Positions 15,957 to 24,641 of a DNA stretch of 64,000 nucleotides are shown here, in pieces. Position numbers and translations under genes: made by a program. Position 1 is the stretch's first letter, and every line of letters starts with the position of its first letter. The notes under the pieces were generated by a model that was not told the origin of the DNA, did no database searches, and worked only from the letters and a program-made list of their open reading frames with translations. The DNA is taken from assembly GCF_000764655.1 (NCBI RefSeq), contig NZ_JRGL01000014.1, forward strand, positions 1 through 64,000, written 5' to 3'. This DNA comes from Aeromonas aquatica (lineage in GTDB: Bacteria; Pseudomonadota; Gammaproteobacteria; Enterobacterales; Aeromonadaceae).

Positions 15957-17102
15957 TCACTTGTCATTTTTCAGAAGGGACTGCACATCGGCAGCCTGAA
16001 TGAGGTCACCGGTATTGTTGCCCCAGGCATTGCGTTCATAGGTCACCACGGCGGCAAGCTCCTGGACCGTGAGCTGCTTGCCGAAGGGTTGCATCGCCGT
16101 CCCGCTCTTGCCATGCAGGACCAGGTTCAGGTGCTGGGCCCGGTTATCAGCCAAGGTGGTGATCTTGCTGCCCTTCAGCGCGGGGAAGATGCCAGGCAAG
16201 CCGGTACCCGCGGGCTGATGGCAGGCGGCGCAGTGACCCAGGAATACCTTCTCCCCCAGCTCCATGGCCTGTGGCAGGGTCATGGTTTGACTGGCCAGGT
16301 CTTGCTGCTGGGCCTTGGCGGCAGCCTGATCATCTGCAGTCTTGGCAATCCAGCCATCAAACTCTTCGGCCGATTTTGCCACCACCACTATGGGCATGAA
16401 GCCATGATCCTTGCCGCATAGCTCAGCACACTGCCCCCGATAGGTACCGGGTCTATCTATCCTGGTCCAGGACTCATTGATGTAGCCCGGGTTGGCATCC
16501 TTCTTCACCGCGAAGGCAGGCACCCACCAGGAATGAATGACATCATCCGAGGTCATCAGGAATCTGATTTTCTTGCCGACGGGCAATACCAGAGGGCGAT
16601 CGACCTCCAGCAAATAGGTGGCGCTCTTGGGCTGTTCACCCGAGATCTGTTTCTTGCTGGTTGCCAACAGGGAATAAAACTCCACCGGGTGCTCGAGATA
16701 TTTGTAATGCCACTTCCATTGAGATCCTGTGATGAGCACGGTCAAGTCGGCCTTGGAGGTATCTTCCATCGTCAACAGGGTCGAGGTGGCCGGGGCGGCC
16801 ATCGCCACCAATATCAGCACGGGGATGGCGGTCCATAGCAATTCGATGCGGGTACTCTCATGGAATTGGGCGGCCTTGGCGCCACGGGATTTCCGATGAT
16901 GGATAATGGACCAGAGCATGGCCCCGAACACGAGCAGCCCGATCAGACAGCAGATATAGAAGATGGTCATGTGCAGGTCATAGACCCGCTGACTGATAGC
17001 GGTAGCCCCGCGCGTCATGTTGAATGTTATTTCGCTGGCGGAAACATTGCCGCCAGCGAGACATATCAGCCATGCACCATGGTTAATTGCATTTTTTCCC
17101 AC
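15957..17102 (-). CDS. coxB: Cytochrome c oxidase subunit II with fused cytochrome c domain
   Basis: A 381-residue subunit with a signal peptide (ending near GGNVSA), two membrane helices (MTIFYICCLIGLLVFGAMLW and LLWTAIPVLILVAMAAP), the CuA domain (HSWWVP...CAELCGKDHGFMP) and a C-terminal heme c domain (HCAACHQPAGTGLPGIF, with Met in GTAMQPFG). The fused cytochrome makes it a caa3-like entry point for electrons. The start is uncertain: GTG at 17102 has GGGAG upstream and gives a clean signal peptide, while an ATG at 17141 would add 13 residues. It is the first gene of the operon, with about 200 bases of AT-rich promoter region before it. Confidence 0.88.
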   Translation of the reverse strand: MGKNAINHGAWLICLAGGNVSASEITFNMTRGATAISQRVYDLHMTIFYICCLIGLLVFGAMLWSIIHHRKSRGAKAAQFHESTRIELLWTAIPVLILVAMAAPATSTLLTMEDTSKADLTVLITGSQWKWHYKYLEHPVEFYSLLATSKKQISGEQPKSATYLLEVDRPLVLPVGKKIRFLMTSDDVIHSWWVPAFAVKKDANPGYINESWTRIDRPGTYRGQCAELCGKDHGFMPIVVVAKSAEEFDGWIAKTADDQAAAKAQQQDLASQTMTLPQAMELGEKVFLGHCAACHQPAGTGLPGIFPALKGSKITTLADNRAQHLNLVLHGKSGTAMQPFGKQLTVQELAAVVTYERNAWGNNTGDLIQAADVQSLLKNDK

Positions 17103-17141
17103 ATGGCACTCCCTGTGCACGCTAGAAAAGATGGTGAGCAT

Positions 17142-17310
17142 TCACCGCTGACATAACTAACCATCTGAAAATAATGCATTTATTAAAATCACTTTCACAA
17201 TCAAGTATTAGTCCATATTCCGAAAAAGCCAAAATAAGGCCGATTAAGATGGACTTATCAGAGCGGCTTTCATCGAATCTTACGGTGAGCCGATCTCCAG
17301 AAGAGTGGCA
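17142..17310 (-). promoter_or_regulatory. Promoter region of the cox operon
   Basis: An AT-rich stretch unlike the surrounding coding DNA (for example AATAATGCATTTATTAAAAT) lies just upstream of coxB. It must hold the operon's promoter, but I cannot assign -35/-10 elements or a regulator site with confidence. Confidence 0.4.
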
Positions 17311-17345
17311 GATAAACAAGGGGCGCATGGCGCCCCTTGTTTATC
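17311..17345 (-). terminator. Terminator of hlyU-tmcA
   Basis: GATAAACAAGGGGCGC-ATG-GCGCCCCTTGTTTATC is a perfect 16-bp stem with a three-base loop. It is placed 50 bases after the tmcA stop, and its outer A/T pairs supply a U-rich tail in either direction. Confidence 0.85.
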
Positions 17346-17395
17346 TATGCTGACTCACCATGACGGTTTGCCGACCCAGGCCGTCCCCTTCTGCC

Positions 17396-19468
17396 TCAGC
17401 CCCTGTCCTCGCCCCCGTCCAGCAACCGGGCCAGCAAGGTCCTCAGGGACTTGATCAGGGCAGGCTTGCCCGCCAGTTTCAGCGCCCTGGCCAGCTCGGC
17501 CCAGGGGGCATATTGCCAGATGCTGGCGATCAGCAGCCGGCGCTCGCCGGGCTCCAGCTCATCCAGTGCGGCCACCCGGGCAGCCAGCCAGCGTTGCAGG
17601 CTGGACTGGCACAGCTCGAACGGCTTGTGATGATGGGCAAAGCACATCAGCTCCTGGTACTCAAACTCATCCGGATCGGCCACATCGGTGACCATATCCC
17701 CGCTCAGACATTGCCAGATCAGCTCGGTATCCAGCCCCCTGAGCTCTCCCGCCAGCAGGGTCGGCAGCTGGCGCACAAAGCGCCGTCGCCATTCTGCCAG
17801 CTCCGGTTCCAGCGCCGTTTTCAGCGGCTTGAGCAGCAGGGCCGCATGGCTGCCGCTGGCCGCGTCCCGTTGCAGGCCGATGCGCAACACCCTCAGCCCC
17901 GCCTTGCGCCAGAAGGGCAACAAGTCGGGGCTGGCGGAAAAGGCGGAGCCCAGATAATCGAGCCCCAGTGCGCGGTAGTGGGCCTCCAGCTTGCCCAGCA
18001 GCAAGGAGCCCAGCCCGTGGCGATGCAGCAGCGGATGGATGGCGATGCGCATCACCCTGGCATAGCTGCACTCGCCCGCCGTGGTGAACCCGGCGTGGGC
18101 GAGCAGGGACTGGGGCAACAAATGACCCCGGGGTCGTCGCCGCCCGGCCCAGATATCGCTGGCCAGCGCCGGCGCTATGTTGCCTTCCCGTGCCACCAGC
18201 GCGACCCCGAGCAGGCTCTGCTCTTGCTCCAGCAGGTGGATGTCGAGATCCGGGCTCTCCAGCAGGGATCTGAGATCGCTCGGGCTGGTCTGGTAGTGGG
18301 CCAGCACCAACAGGCCGAACACCTGATCGAGCAGCGCCTCATCCTCCGCCAGCTTGTCTTGCCCGATCTGCCGCCAACCTGGCGCCGTCGGTGGTGGTGG
18401 GGGCAGGACCTCGGCATTGAGGCCGAGCAGGCGAAATACCAGTGGCTCCAGCGGATCGTGCTGGCTCCAACGAATGGGTTCGGCCAGGTGCAGTTCGTGC
18501 CAGTCCGGGGTCTGCCGATCCAGTACCCGTTTGAAACGCAGATGAAAGCCGCGCCCGGTACCCTCATAGCCGTGCTCCGTGGTCGCGAAGACGATGCGGC
18601 TGTGGCGAGCCAGCATGGCCTCAAGCAGAGGGGTCGGGATGGCTGCCGCCTCGTCCACCAGCAGCAGCGCCGGCTGAAGATCCCCCTGCTCCAGCCGGTC
18701 CGGTGATACATAGCTCAGCCCAGCCAGCCGCTCCGGCGTGCTCGCCAGCGCCTCGGCGGCATGGGCAAACAGGGTCGCCACTGTGGCCTGGGACGGGGCC
18801 GTCACCACTATCTGCAGGGCGGGATCCTGACGCAGCAAGTCGGCGGCGGCGAGACCAAGCAGGGCGCTCTTGCCGCGGCCACGGTCGGCGCTGAGCACCA
18901 GCGGGCGGCCACGATGACCATGCAACACCTTGTGGATCGCGGGCAGGGCATGAGCCTGATCGGCACTGAGTGGCCGGCCGGGTCCCAGGGGTTGCCAGGG
19001 TTCCACCCCGGTCAGCGGGCTCAGGGAGAGCGCAGGATCCCCCGCCAGCAACCGCACCAGCCGGGCGATAAAGCCGTGGCCCGCCCGATCAACGTCCTCC
19101 GGCTGGGCCACCAGCCGCAGCCGGTCCGGATCAGGATAAGTGGGCCACTGCGCCCGGGGCGGTGTCAGCAGCAACAGCAGACCACCGGCGCGCAGCGTGC
19201 CGGCCAAGGCGCCGAAGGCATCGGGATGAAAGCCGCTGAATGCGTTTAGCACGAGCGTGTCACACTCCTGGCCCAGCCGCTGCAACGCCTTGGCGGCCGG
19301 CAAGGGGGCGTACTGCTCAGGCCCCTCCCCCAGCCAGAAGACAGCCTCCCCGAGCAGGGGCTCAGCCCGGGCGATGCAATCCGCCTCCACCCCTTCCAGC
19401 CAGATCAGACGCCGCTCGCCACCATGGGCGAGCGCCAGGCGCAGGGTGCTCGACTCGGCGGGGGTCAT
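17396..19468 (-). CDS. tmcA: tRNA(Met) cytidine acetyltransferase
   Basis: A 690-residue RNA helicase/acetyltransferase that makes N4-acetylcytidine at the wobble base of elongator tRNA-Met. Visible features are the Walker A-like SADRGRGKSALLG (~residue 196), the Walker B/DEAD-like LLLVDEAAAIPTPLLEAML, the helicase segment FATTEHGYEGTGRGF and the GNAT core RIAIHPLLHRHGLGSLLL. Length is within the usual range for TmcA (about 670). The start overlaps the hlyU stop by four bases, an unusual pairing of a tRNA modifier with a regulator gene. Confidence 0.93.
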   Translation of the reverse strand: MTPAESSTLRLALAHGGERRLIWLEGVEADCIARAEPLLGEAVFWLGEGPEQYAPLPAAKALQRLGQECDTLVLNAFSGFHPDAFGALAGTLRAGGLLLLLTPPRAQWPTYPDPDRLRLVAQPEDVDRAGHGFIARLVRLLAGDPALSLSPLTGVEPWQPLGPGRPLSADQAHALPAIHKVLHGHRGRPLVLSADRGRGKSALLGLAAADLLRQDPALQIVVTAPSQATVATLFAHAAEALASTPERLAGLSYVSPDRLEQGDLQPALLLVDEAAAIPTPLLEAMLARHSRIVFATTEHGYEGTGRGFHLRFKRVLDRQTPDWHELHLAEPIRWSQHDPLEPLVFRLLGLNAEVLPPPPPTAPGWRQIGQDKLAEDEALLDQVFGLLVLAHYQTSPSDLRSLLESPDLDIHLLEQEQSLLGVALVAREGNIAPALASDIWAGRRRPRGHLLPQSLLAHAGFTTAGECSYARVMRIAIHPLLHRHGLGSLLLGKLEAHYRALGLDYLGSAFSASPDLLPFWRKAGLRVLRIGLQRDAASGSHAALLLKPLKTALEPELAEWRRRFVRQLPTLLAGELRGLDTELIWQCLSGDMVTDVADPDEFEYQELMCFAHHHKPFELCQSSLQRWLAARVAALDELEPGERRLLIASIWQYAPWAELARALKLAGKPALIKSLRTLLARLLDGGEDRG

Positions 19469-19779
19469 GAGGCGCCGTGGTCGCCGGATTTGACGCGGGG
19501 CTCGAACATGCGCACCCCCATCTGATCGATGAAGGTATGCGCCTTCTGCACCATGAAACGCTCGGCATCGGCCGGGCTCGCGAACAGATCGGAGCGGATG
19601 AAGCGGTGGGTCTGCAGGGCGCCATCCACTTCCTTGGTGATGCGGCCCGCCAGCCGGTATTGCCCCCCTTCCGCCATGGGTTCGGGGTAGATGAGATAAC
19701 CGGCGTATTCGGTCGGGGTCACCTCGATAACAGGTGTCGGCTGGCCTTTGAACAGGGTGCTGAACAGTTTCTTGAGCAT
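19465..19779 (-). CDS. hlyU: HlyU-family protein
   Basis: A 104-residue protein of the HlyU family (the short Pfam 'HlyU' type, not the ArsR-type HlyU of V. cholerae). The core YAGYLIYPEPMAEGGQYRLAG and the motif HRFIRSDLFASPADAERF match the family. Some annotations call it a haemolysin transcriptional activator; direct DNA binding is not shown for this short type, so the function is uncertain. It overlaps tmcA by four bases (ATGA). Confidence 0.75.
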   Translation of the reverse strand: MLKKLFSTLFKGQPTPVIEVTPTEYAGYLIYPEPMAEGGQYRLAGRITKEVDGALQTHRFIRSDLFASPADAERFMVQKAHTFIDQMGVRMFEPRVKSGDHGAS

Positions 19780-19866
19780 AATAGTCTCCTCTCTGATGGG
19801 AGCATTGTCCCCAAGGGGTGAGTGGCTGGCAAGCGGGTGAGCTTATTCCTAATCGTTATTTGCATT

Positions 19867-19885
19867 GCGAACGGTTCTCATTTAG
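19867..19885. promoter_or_regulatory. Weak Fur-like site before bfd
   Basis: GCGAACGGTTCTCATTTAG matches the Fur consensus at about 10 of 19 positions, 33 bases upstream of bfd. bfd genes are commonly Fur-repressed, which is the main reason to note it. Confidence 0.35.
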
Positions 19886-19917
19886 ATTTCATCTCAATCC
19901 AGCATGAGGTCAGAATT

Positions 19918-20124
19918 ATGTACGTGTGTTTGTGCCGCGGCATCACAGATACCCAGATCCGCAAGGCGGTACAGGCAGGCAAGACCGAGTTCCGTCAACT
20001 GAAACAGTCGCTGCAAGTGGGTGCCCAGTGCGGCAAGTGTGTACGAATGACCATGGAGGTCATCGCCGCCGAACTCGACAAGGTGGAATCGGATCAGGCG
20101 CCGCTCTATTACGAAGTGGCCTGA
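19918..20124 (+). CDS. bfd: Bacterioferritin-associated ferredoxin
   Basis: A 68-residue [2Fe-2S] protein. The cluster ligands form the Bfd pattern CLC near the N-terminus (residues 4 and 6) and CGKC (residues 38 and 41). It reduces the bacterioferritin core to release iron. The ATG at 19918 (MYVCLC) is canonical; the open frame upstream is not coding. The ferritin gene bfr follows after 160 bases. Confidence 0.95.
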   Translation: MYVCLCRGITDTQIRKAVQAGKTEFRQLKQSLQVGAQCGKCVRMTMEVIAAELDKVESDQAPLYYEVA

Positions 20125-20284
20125 TACCGCGATTTGATTTTCTACGCAGATCCCTCACGGGATCCCCGCACCCTCAGGCGAGCGAAATCGTCGGCCCTCT
20201 TATGGTCATCTTTCTGGACTAAGCTCTAGTGATCGATGCCTCAGGCTCACATAGCCGCAGGCACGAACATAAGGAGTAATGTCG

Positions 20285-20764
20285 ATGAAAGGAGATCCCA
20301 AGATCATTGCCCACCTCAACAAGGTGCTGGCCAATGAGCTGGTTGCCATCAACCAATACTTCCTGCATGCCCGTATCTACGATGACTGGGGCCTCAAGAG
20401 GCTCGGGCACAAGGAATACCATGAGTCCATCGATGAGATGAAACATGCCGACGAACTGGTCAAGCGGGTGCTGTTTCTGGAAGGACTGCCCAACTTGCAG
20501 GATCTGGGCAAGTTGCGCATCGGTGAGACGGTAGAGGAGATGCTGCGTTGCGATCTTTCGTTGGAAATGGATGCCATTCCCGACCTGAAAGTGGCCATCA
20601 CCTATGCCGAATCCGTCCATGATTACGTCAGCCGTGACCTGTTCCAGGAGATCCTGGAAGACGAGGAAGAACACGTGGACTGGCTGGAAACCCAGCTCGA
20701 TCTCATCGAACGCATCGGTCTGGAAAACTATCAGCAATCCCAGCTGCACTCGGCATCATCCTGA
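20285..20764 (+). CDS. bfr: Bacterioferritin
   Basis: A 159-residue iron-storage protein of the 24-mer heme-containing ferritin type. Ferroxidase residues appear in [24 protein letters not shown] and [13 protein letters not shown], and Met52 in SIDEMKHAD is the heme ligand. The ATG at 20285 is chosen because AAGGAG is eight bases upstream and MKGDPKII matches E. coli Bfr; an ATG two codons earlier is too close to the RBS. It partners with Bfd upstream. Confidence 0.95.
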   Translation: MKGDPKIIAHLNKVLANELVAINQYFLHARIYDDWGLKRLGHKEYHESIDEMKHADELVKRVLFLEGLPNLQDLGKLRIGETVEEMLRCDLSLEMDAIPDLKVAITYAESVHDYVSRDLFQEILEDEEEHVDWLETQLDLIERIGLENYQQSQLHSASS

Positions 20765-20793
20765 ATAGTTATGCCGTGAGACACTCGCTTCCC

Positions 20794-20817
20794 AACCCGC
20801 TCCGGCGGGTTTTTTCA
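20794..20817 (+). terminator. Terminator after bfr
   Basis: AACCCGC-TCCG-GCGGGTT followed by TTTTT forms a classic hairpin 30 bases after the bfr stop. Confidence 0.9.
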
Positions 20818-20966
20818 TCTTTGAACGCATAGCTTTTCATCAGGCTTATCCATATGAAATTCAACGCTATTTTTGTTAAGTGAGTCGCAAAAGGCGGCGG
20901 TCTGACGGTGCACTATTGGAGCCCCTTAATGGGACTCATAATAACAAGGCATTAAAGGACTAAACC

Positions 20967-23072
20967 ATGCACTTCTCACTCGACAAGGTGGCGCTGGGTT
21001 GCGCCATCGCCTTCTCCCTCACCGCCTGCAACGACAACAGCTCCAATGCCCCGGCGGATCCCGCCGCCACCAAGGCGGCCCTGATGCAAACCATGGACGA
21101 TGCCCTGCGCGAGAGCCTGGCGCTGGATCCCTATGGCTTTGCCATCGACGAGCAGACCCTCGCCAAACGCAAGGCGCTCGACGGGTCGCTGCTCAAGCGG
21201 CTGGATGCCATGGACTCGAACGTACTGAGCGAGCGGGATCGGCTGTTCTACGACATGATCCGCTGGGATCTGCAGATCAACCTGGCCGGCTACGAGCTGC
21301 CCCAATCCCAGATCCCCATCCATCACTTCCGCAACCGGGTGGTGGATCTGGCCGATGAGGTCGGCGCAGCCCCCGCCAACGGCAGGGCCGCCCGCACCGT
21401 CAGCAGCGGCTTCGACTATTTCGAGCAGAGCTCGGCAGATAGGGTGGCACCGGGCGATGCAGCCTGACGGCGGGATCTCGACCGCACGGCCACGGCACCT
21501 GCGCCGGCCATTCAGGCACGGGCGTCGACGGCACCCCTCGTCTGGTATCAGGAGCATCTGACCTGGCTCAAGGCCTATGACGCCTATCTGGCCGAGGTGA
21601 AGTACCAGTTCGAACTGGGCAGCGCCCAGGGCAATACCTTGCCGGATGAGCTGGTGGACCGACTGCTGGCCCAGCTGAACAGCAAGCTGGATGGCGAGGC
21701 GATCGCCGGCGCCTACCTCGGCTGGCAACAGTTGCCCGGCGAGGCTGACGAGGCGCTGCGCACCGACTACAAGGCCGTGCTGGACAGCATCAACGACCGC
21801 TATCTGGCGCTGCGAGACTATCTGGATTATCGGCATGGCGGTGCCTATGCGGTGCGTCTCGGCAGCGGCGAGTGCGATGACGGCTTCTGCGGCATGACGG
21901 ACGGTCGCGACTGGTACCGCTGGCTGCTGAAGAAACACAGCACCACCAACATGACGCCGGAGGAGGTGCATGAGCTGGGGCTGAGCGAGGTGGATCGGAT
22001 CTTCGGCGCCATGGTCAAGGTGTGCCACACCGTCGGCCAGTGCGACAGCGAGGAGGTGGCCAAGAGCAAGCAGAGCGGCCAGATCTACGCCTTCTTCCGC
22101 TATCTGAACGAGCCGGGCTTCTTCTACCAGAATCCGCTGTCGGCCTGGTCTGCCAGCCTCAATCCGGGCAACGCGGCCGGGGCTGCACTGAGCGAACCTC
22201 AGCAACAGGCGCTGGCCGAGCATGAGCGGGCGCTGCGGGAGTACAACGCCTTCAAGAGCAAGGCGGCGCTGGTGCTGCCGGACTTCTTCGATGCCGAGCG
22301 CACCATTCCCAAGCTGGACTACGAGGTGGTGCCCGTCGCCTACGGGGATGCGCCCTACGGCGGGGTCGCCTGGTATCAGGACGGCAATCCCCAGACCGGG
22401 CGCAAGGGGCAGTTCTTCCTCAACACCTTCTACCCCTATGGCCTGCAGAGCTGGAACATCAGCACCCTGCTGGCCCACGAGGGCGCGCCGGGCCACCACT
22501 TCCAGATCACCATAGCCCAGGAGCTGGCGGCCAAGGATCCCGACTTCCCGCAGTACGTGGCGAACGCCTCCTACACCGCCTATGCGGAAGGCTGGGCGCT
22601 CTACACCGAATACCTGGCGGATCACGACATGGGGCTCTATCAGGGCCGTGGCCTCTACGACCCCGCAGTGGGAGATGCCAAGGTGGAGGGCTCGCCTGCG
22701 TTCAACAACCAGTTGCAGTACTTCGGGCGCCTCAACGAGGAGATGCTCAGGGCCATGCGGCTGGTGGTGGATACCGGCATTCACTGGTATGGCTGGAGCC
22801 ACGACAGGGCCGTCGGCTACATGCAGGAGAACTCGGCGCTGGGGGCGGGAGACATCAGCTCGGAGGTGCCGCGCTACATGGCCTACACCGGCCAAGCCAC
22901 CTCCTACAAGGCGGGTCAGCTGGCCCTGATCCGGATGCGGGAATCCGCCGAGCAGGCCCTGAGCGGCAGTTTCGATCTCAAGGCCTTCCACCACCAGGTG
23001 CTGGAATACGGCATGCTGCCCATCTCGGTGCTGGAGCAGAAGAACCGGCAGTGGATAGAAGAGTCGAAGTGA
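20967..23072 (+). pseudogene. DUF885 lipoprotein peptidase gene with an internal stop
   Basis: One reading frame of 702 codons encodes a DUF885-family protein: lipobox LTAC (Cys 21) at the N-terminus and the metal-binding motif LLAHEGAPGHHFQ near codon 505. It is interrupted by TGA at 21465-21467. Both sides are in the same frame, but codons ~150-190 (about 21420-21535) look unlike protein, while short family-like patches appear in other frames (RQIGWHRAMQ; GTGVDGTP). This suggests two or more compensating indels as well as the stop. A 491-residue C-terminal piece starting at 21597 remains open and contains the catalytic motif. A sequencing error cannot be excluded. Confidence 0.75.
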
Positions 23073-23081
23073 TCACAGATA

Positions 23082-23108
23082 CGGCGCCCGGCAAGGCAGC
23101 GGGCGCCG
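23082..23108 (+). terminator. Hairpin after the DUF885 gene
   Basis: CGGCGCCCG and CGGGCGCCG form a 9-bp stem around a GCAAGGCAG loop, followed by only a few T residues. It is a probable but weak terminator 10 bases after the stop. Confidence 0.55.
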
Positions 23109-23160
23109 CTTTCGATTAGGATACGACTCAATTTCCTTCACATTGCTACGGAAGACTTCC

Positions 23161-23619
23161 ATGGAACTGATTGCACGTGAGATGGCCCCCCACAAGCGGG
23201 TTGCCCTGGTGGCTCACGACAACATGAAAACCCCCTTGCTGAACTGGGTGCTGCGCCGCAAGGAGGAGCTCAAGCTCCACCACCTCTATGCGACCGGCAC
23301 CACGGGCACCCTGCTCGGCAAACAGGCACAGTTGCCCATCACCTGCCTGTTCTCCGGCCCCATGGGCGGCGACCAGCAGCTCGGCGCCCTGATCGCCGAG
23401 GGCAAGATCGACGTGATGATCTTCTTCTGGGATCCCCTCAATGCCGCGGCCCACGATCCGGATGTGAAGGCGCTGTTGCGTCTGGCGGCGGTGTGGAACA
23501 TCCCGGTCGCCACCAACGAGGCGACCGCAGACTTCATCATGGACAGCCCGCACATGCAGCGCGCCTTCAGCATACAGGTGCCGGACTACGCCGGTTACCT
23601 CAAGGCACGCACCGAGTAA
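23161..23619 (+). CDS. mgsA: Methylglyoxal synthase
   Basis: A 152-residue cytoplasmic enzyme that converts dihydroxyacetone phosphate to methylglyoxal and phosphate. The active-site patches [40 protein letters not shown] and [17 protein letters not shown] match E. coli MgsA at equal length, with the catalytic Asp in GGDQQ. The ATG at 23161 is used because it gives the standard N-terminus. Confidence 0.96.
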   Translation: MELIAREMAPHKRVALVAHDNMKTPLLNWVLRRKEELKLHHLYATGTTGTLLGKQAQLPITCLFSGPMGGDQQLGALIAEGKIDVMIFFWDPLNAAAHDPDVKALLRLAAVWNIPVATNEATADFIMDSPHMQRAFSIQVPDYAGYLKARTE

Positions 23620-23636
23620 CCAGCGCCAGACAGCAA

Positions 23637-23668
23637 AGAGCCGGACACATAGTCCGGCTCTGTTTATT
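23637..23668 (+). terminator. Terminator after mgsA
   Basis: AGAGCCGGAC-ACATA-GTCCGGCTCT is a 10-bp stem followed by GTTTATTT. It lies between the convergent mgsA and SieB-like genes and may serve both. Confidence 0.85.
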
Positions 23669-23685
23669 TCAGGATGACGACAGGC

Positions 23686-24273
23686 TTAGCGCTGCAGGCT
23701 CTTCTGGGCGAACTTGGGCCTGGCGTTCATGATCTGCTCCACCTGCTCGTCGCTCATCTTGCCACGGGAGAGCCCCAACACCTTGTAGGTGAGCAGCGGC
23801 CGCGCCGGCAGGGCGATCATCAGGGCGCGGATCTGGTTCTCGTCCTCTTTCTCACGCACCGGCTTGCCGTAGGCATAGGTCAGCACCCCGGCATCCATCA
23901 GGTTTTTGACGGCGGGCTCGGTGATCGGCAAGTTTATGACGCTTTTACGCTGCAGCACGAACTCGCGCAGCACCGCCTTCTCGTTGAAATCGAGGAAGCC
24001 GATCATCTGGGCCAGCAGCCCCTGCTGACGGCGGGACTGCCACTCGTCACAGGCCCACTCCCAGGCGATCAGGAAACCCTGGCTGCAGAAGTAGGAGATG
24101 GCGATCAGCATGCCAACCCCGAGCCAGGCGGCATGTACCGTGGCCCACTGGCTGACGGCCCCCTTCATCAGGCCGGCCGGAAACAGCAAGATGATGCTGC
24201 AGCAGAGCAGCAACCAGACCATGAGCCAGTTGAGGCGGTTCAGCTGATAGAAATGTTGGATCCACCGTTTCAT
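23686..24273 (-). CDS. SieB-like (superinfection exclusion B family) membrane protein
   Basis: A 195-residue protein with two N-terminal membrane helices (LMVWLLLCCSIILLFPAGL and AAWLGVGMLIAISYFCSQGFLIAW) and a cytoplasmic domain containing LDFNEKAVLREFVLQRKSV. This order resembles the SieB family of lambdoid phages, in which the protein blocks growth of a second phage. No phage genes surround it, so it is either a domesticated gene or a housekeeping member of the family. The assignment rests on overall pattern only. Confidence 0.5.
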   Translation of the reverse strand: MKRWIQHFYQLNRLNWLMVWLLLCCSIILLFPAGLMKGAVSQWATVHAAWLGVGMLIAISYFCSQGFLIAWEWACDEWQSRRQQGLLAQMIGFLDFNEKAVLREFVLQRKSVINLPITEPAVKNLMDAGVLTYAYGKPVREKEDENQIRALMIALPARPLLTYKVLGLSRGKMSDEQVEQIMNARPKFAQKSLQR

Positions 24274-24451
24274 CGTTCATCCTTCCCAGAGCATTGTGGA
24301 CAGTACTCAGCTGATAGCAATCGCTGTGCCAATGCGCAGCTAAGGTGGGCAAGGAAACAGACCGGGCGTTACATCCCCTTACAACTTGTTGATCCCATTA
24401 TTATTAATTTCCCTTGTGAGACGGCCACCGGGTTGGTAAAAAACCTGCACT

Positions 24452-24568
24452 GTCATTGGGGAGTAGCAACCCGCCCGTGATCCGGGCAGGGCTCATGTCA
24501 ACATTCTTGGATCTGCCGATCCATGGCATGAGCGGCGATAGCATCTATCGCTCTGCAAGACCTTTGGC
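24452..24568 (+). promoter_or_regulatory. yybP-ykoY (Mn2+) riboswitch
   Basis: The aptamer hallmarks are present: GGGGAGTAGC at 24458-24467, TCAACATTCTT near 24498 and CTGCAAGACCTTTGG at 24553-24567. GTCA at 24452-24455 can pair with TGGC at 24565-24568 as P1, together with GG/CC, leaving a TT/TT mismatch. The order and wording match the family that senses Mn2+ upstream of mntP and alx. It lies directly before an exchanger gene and is followed by a strong hairpin at the ribosome-binding region. Confidence 0.88.
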
Positions 24569-24584
24569 CTCGATATGCTAGCCA

Positions 24585-24630
24585 GCCAGGCGAGCCGTAT
24601 CGGGTCCATCGGTTGTTCTGCTCGCCTGGC
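24585..24630 (+). promoter_or_regulatory. Expression-platform hairpin of the riboswitch
   Basis: GCCAGGCGAG (24585-24594) pairs perfectly with CTCGCCTGGC (24621-24630). The 3' arm overlaps the GGCGG that serves as ribosome-binding site for the ATG at 24642. When formed, it would hide translation initiation; whether Mn2+ prevents its formation is inferred from the family. Confidence 0.65.
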
Positions 24631-24641
24631 GGTTGCCCATC

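Noticed and set aside
21465..21467. Selenocysteine at the TGA in the DUF885 gene
   Set aside because: The flanking sequence is not family-like, no Cys/Sec is expected there, and no SECIS-like stem-loop is evident just downstream.
20976..22994. A 672-codon open frame on the strand opposite the DUF885 gene
   Set aside because: It is the antisense shadow of a GC-rich coding gene: it has no domain, no RBS and a composition dominated by Leu, Gly, Ala and Gln.
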